Shown: positions 32,174 to 32,344 of the stretch, piece after piece
Position numbering within the stretch: position 1 is the first letter of the stretch
Layout: every line of letters begins with the position of its first letter
NCBI GenBank assembly: GCA_016868755.1
Contig: VGFU01000013.1
Location: forward strand, 1 to 32,344
Length of the DNA: 32,344 nt
Origin: Bacteroidota bacterium
GTDB taxonomy: Bacteria; Bacteroidota; Bacteroidia; Flavobacteriales; Schleiferiaceae
Direction: 5' to 3'
Position numbers and translations under genes: made by a program
The notes under the pieces: generated by a model
Seen by the model: only the letters and a program-made list of their open reading frames with translations
Databases searched by the model: none
What the model was told of the DNA's origin: nothing

Positions 32174-32344
32174 GACCAGCCCTTGGGGCCTTAGCGGCCA
32201 TTTTCGTTTGGCTTATTGCCCCTTTTTGGATGCAGGAGGGTATGTTTATGGATGGAGCCATTTATGCATCGGTGGCTCAAAATTTGGCCAACGGAATCGG
32301 AACCTTTTGGGCTCCCATTTACCAGCCATCATCGATAGCTCCTT
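32170..32344 (+). CDS. Glycosyltransferase-39-like membrane protein, 3' end outside the window
   Basis: An ATG overlapping the stop of the rluF-like gene (ATGA) opens a frame with no stop before the window ends (58 complete codons). It reads MRPALGALAAIFVWLIAPFW, a first membrane helix, then MDGAIYASVAQNLANGIGTFWAPIY. This is the layout of the N-terminus of PMT/ArnT-like lipid-linked sugar transferases, where the first outer loop carries DE; here it is DG. I recall similar flavobacterial proteins annotated as glycosyltransferase family 39. The assignment rests on a short N-terminus and is tentative. Confidence 0.6.
   Translation, partial: MRPALGALAAIFVWLIAPFWMQEGMFMDGAIYASVAQNLANGIGTFWAPIYQPSSIAP

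Noticed and set aside
1..32344. CRISPR arrays, insertion sequences, prophage or other mobile elements
   Set aside because: Reading the window showed no repeat-spacer pattern, no transposase or integrase, and no block of foreign-looking genes.

Overview
The window looks like chromosomal DNA from a GC-rich member of the Bacteroidota, probably Flavobacteriales or a close relative. The taxonomic evidence is: (i) repeated copies of the Bacteroidota sigma-A -7 element TAnnTTTG just upstream of start codons; (ii) almost no Shine-Dalgarno sequences; (iii) lineage-typical genes (DUF6913, DUF4835/PorD-like, Bacteroidota omega subunit, a degenerate second dihydroorotase); (iv) the run dapA-bamD-rpoZ-coaBC-DUF4835-recN, an order I recall from Flavobacteria. 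No insertion sequence, phage, CRISPR array or other mobile feature was seen. Coding density is very high. The longest stretch without a gene is about 218 bases (29866-30083), so no gap exceeds 300 bases.

Layout. 1-7207 (+): DUF6913 fragment, dapA, bamD, rpoZ, coaBC, DUF4835 protein, recN and fabI, mostly overlapping or tightly packed, closed by a strong terminator at 7233-7256. 7277-8860 (-): prfC. 8935-15683 (+): a probable light-response locus made of a B12-binding MerR regulator of the LitR/CarH type, an AT-rich intergenic region with four regularly spaced half-sites, then seven contiguous genes (ECF sigma factor, crtI, crtB, idi, a 6-pyruvoyl-tetrahydropterin synthase, folE, photolyase), most with overlapping start and stop codons. 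15674-17095 (-): a conserved protein of unknown function. 17124-17906 (+): a PhnP-like metallo-hydrolase. 17914-19164 (-): a dihydroorotase homologue that has lost its metal-binding motif. 19224-19296 (+): tRNA-Pro(CGG). 19389-23579 (+): a PDZ protein, pirin, ffh, folD and queE. 23576-27006 (-): a RelA/SpoT protein and fumarylacetoacetase. 27037-29089 (+): glyA and a DUF4197 protein. 29086-29865 (-): a JmjC-like oxygenase. 30084-31280 (+): a CsgG/TolB-like exported protein with a probable barrel. 31364-32173 (+): an RluF-like pseudouridine synthase. From 32170 a glycosyltransferase-39-like membrane protein runs off the end.

How it works together. The region of greatest interest is 8935-15683. 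The regulator keeps both motifs that bind adenosylcobalamin in the photoreceptor CarH (Wx9EH and ExHxxG). Between it and the operon lie two tandem copies of an inverted-repeat module, repeated with an exact 54-bp period. The second copy overlaps a plausible -7 promoter element. The simplest reading is dark repression of an operon that, in light, makes a carotenoid precursor pathway (crtB, crtI, idi), reduced pterin (folE, PTPS) and photolyase, plus a sigma factor that may pass the signal to other promoters. Functions are assigned by reading motifs; no database search or computation was run.
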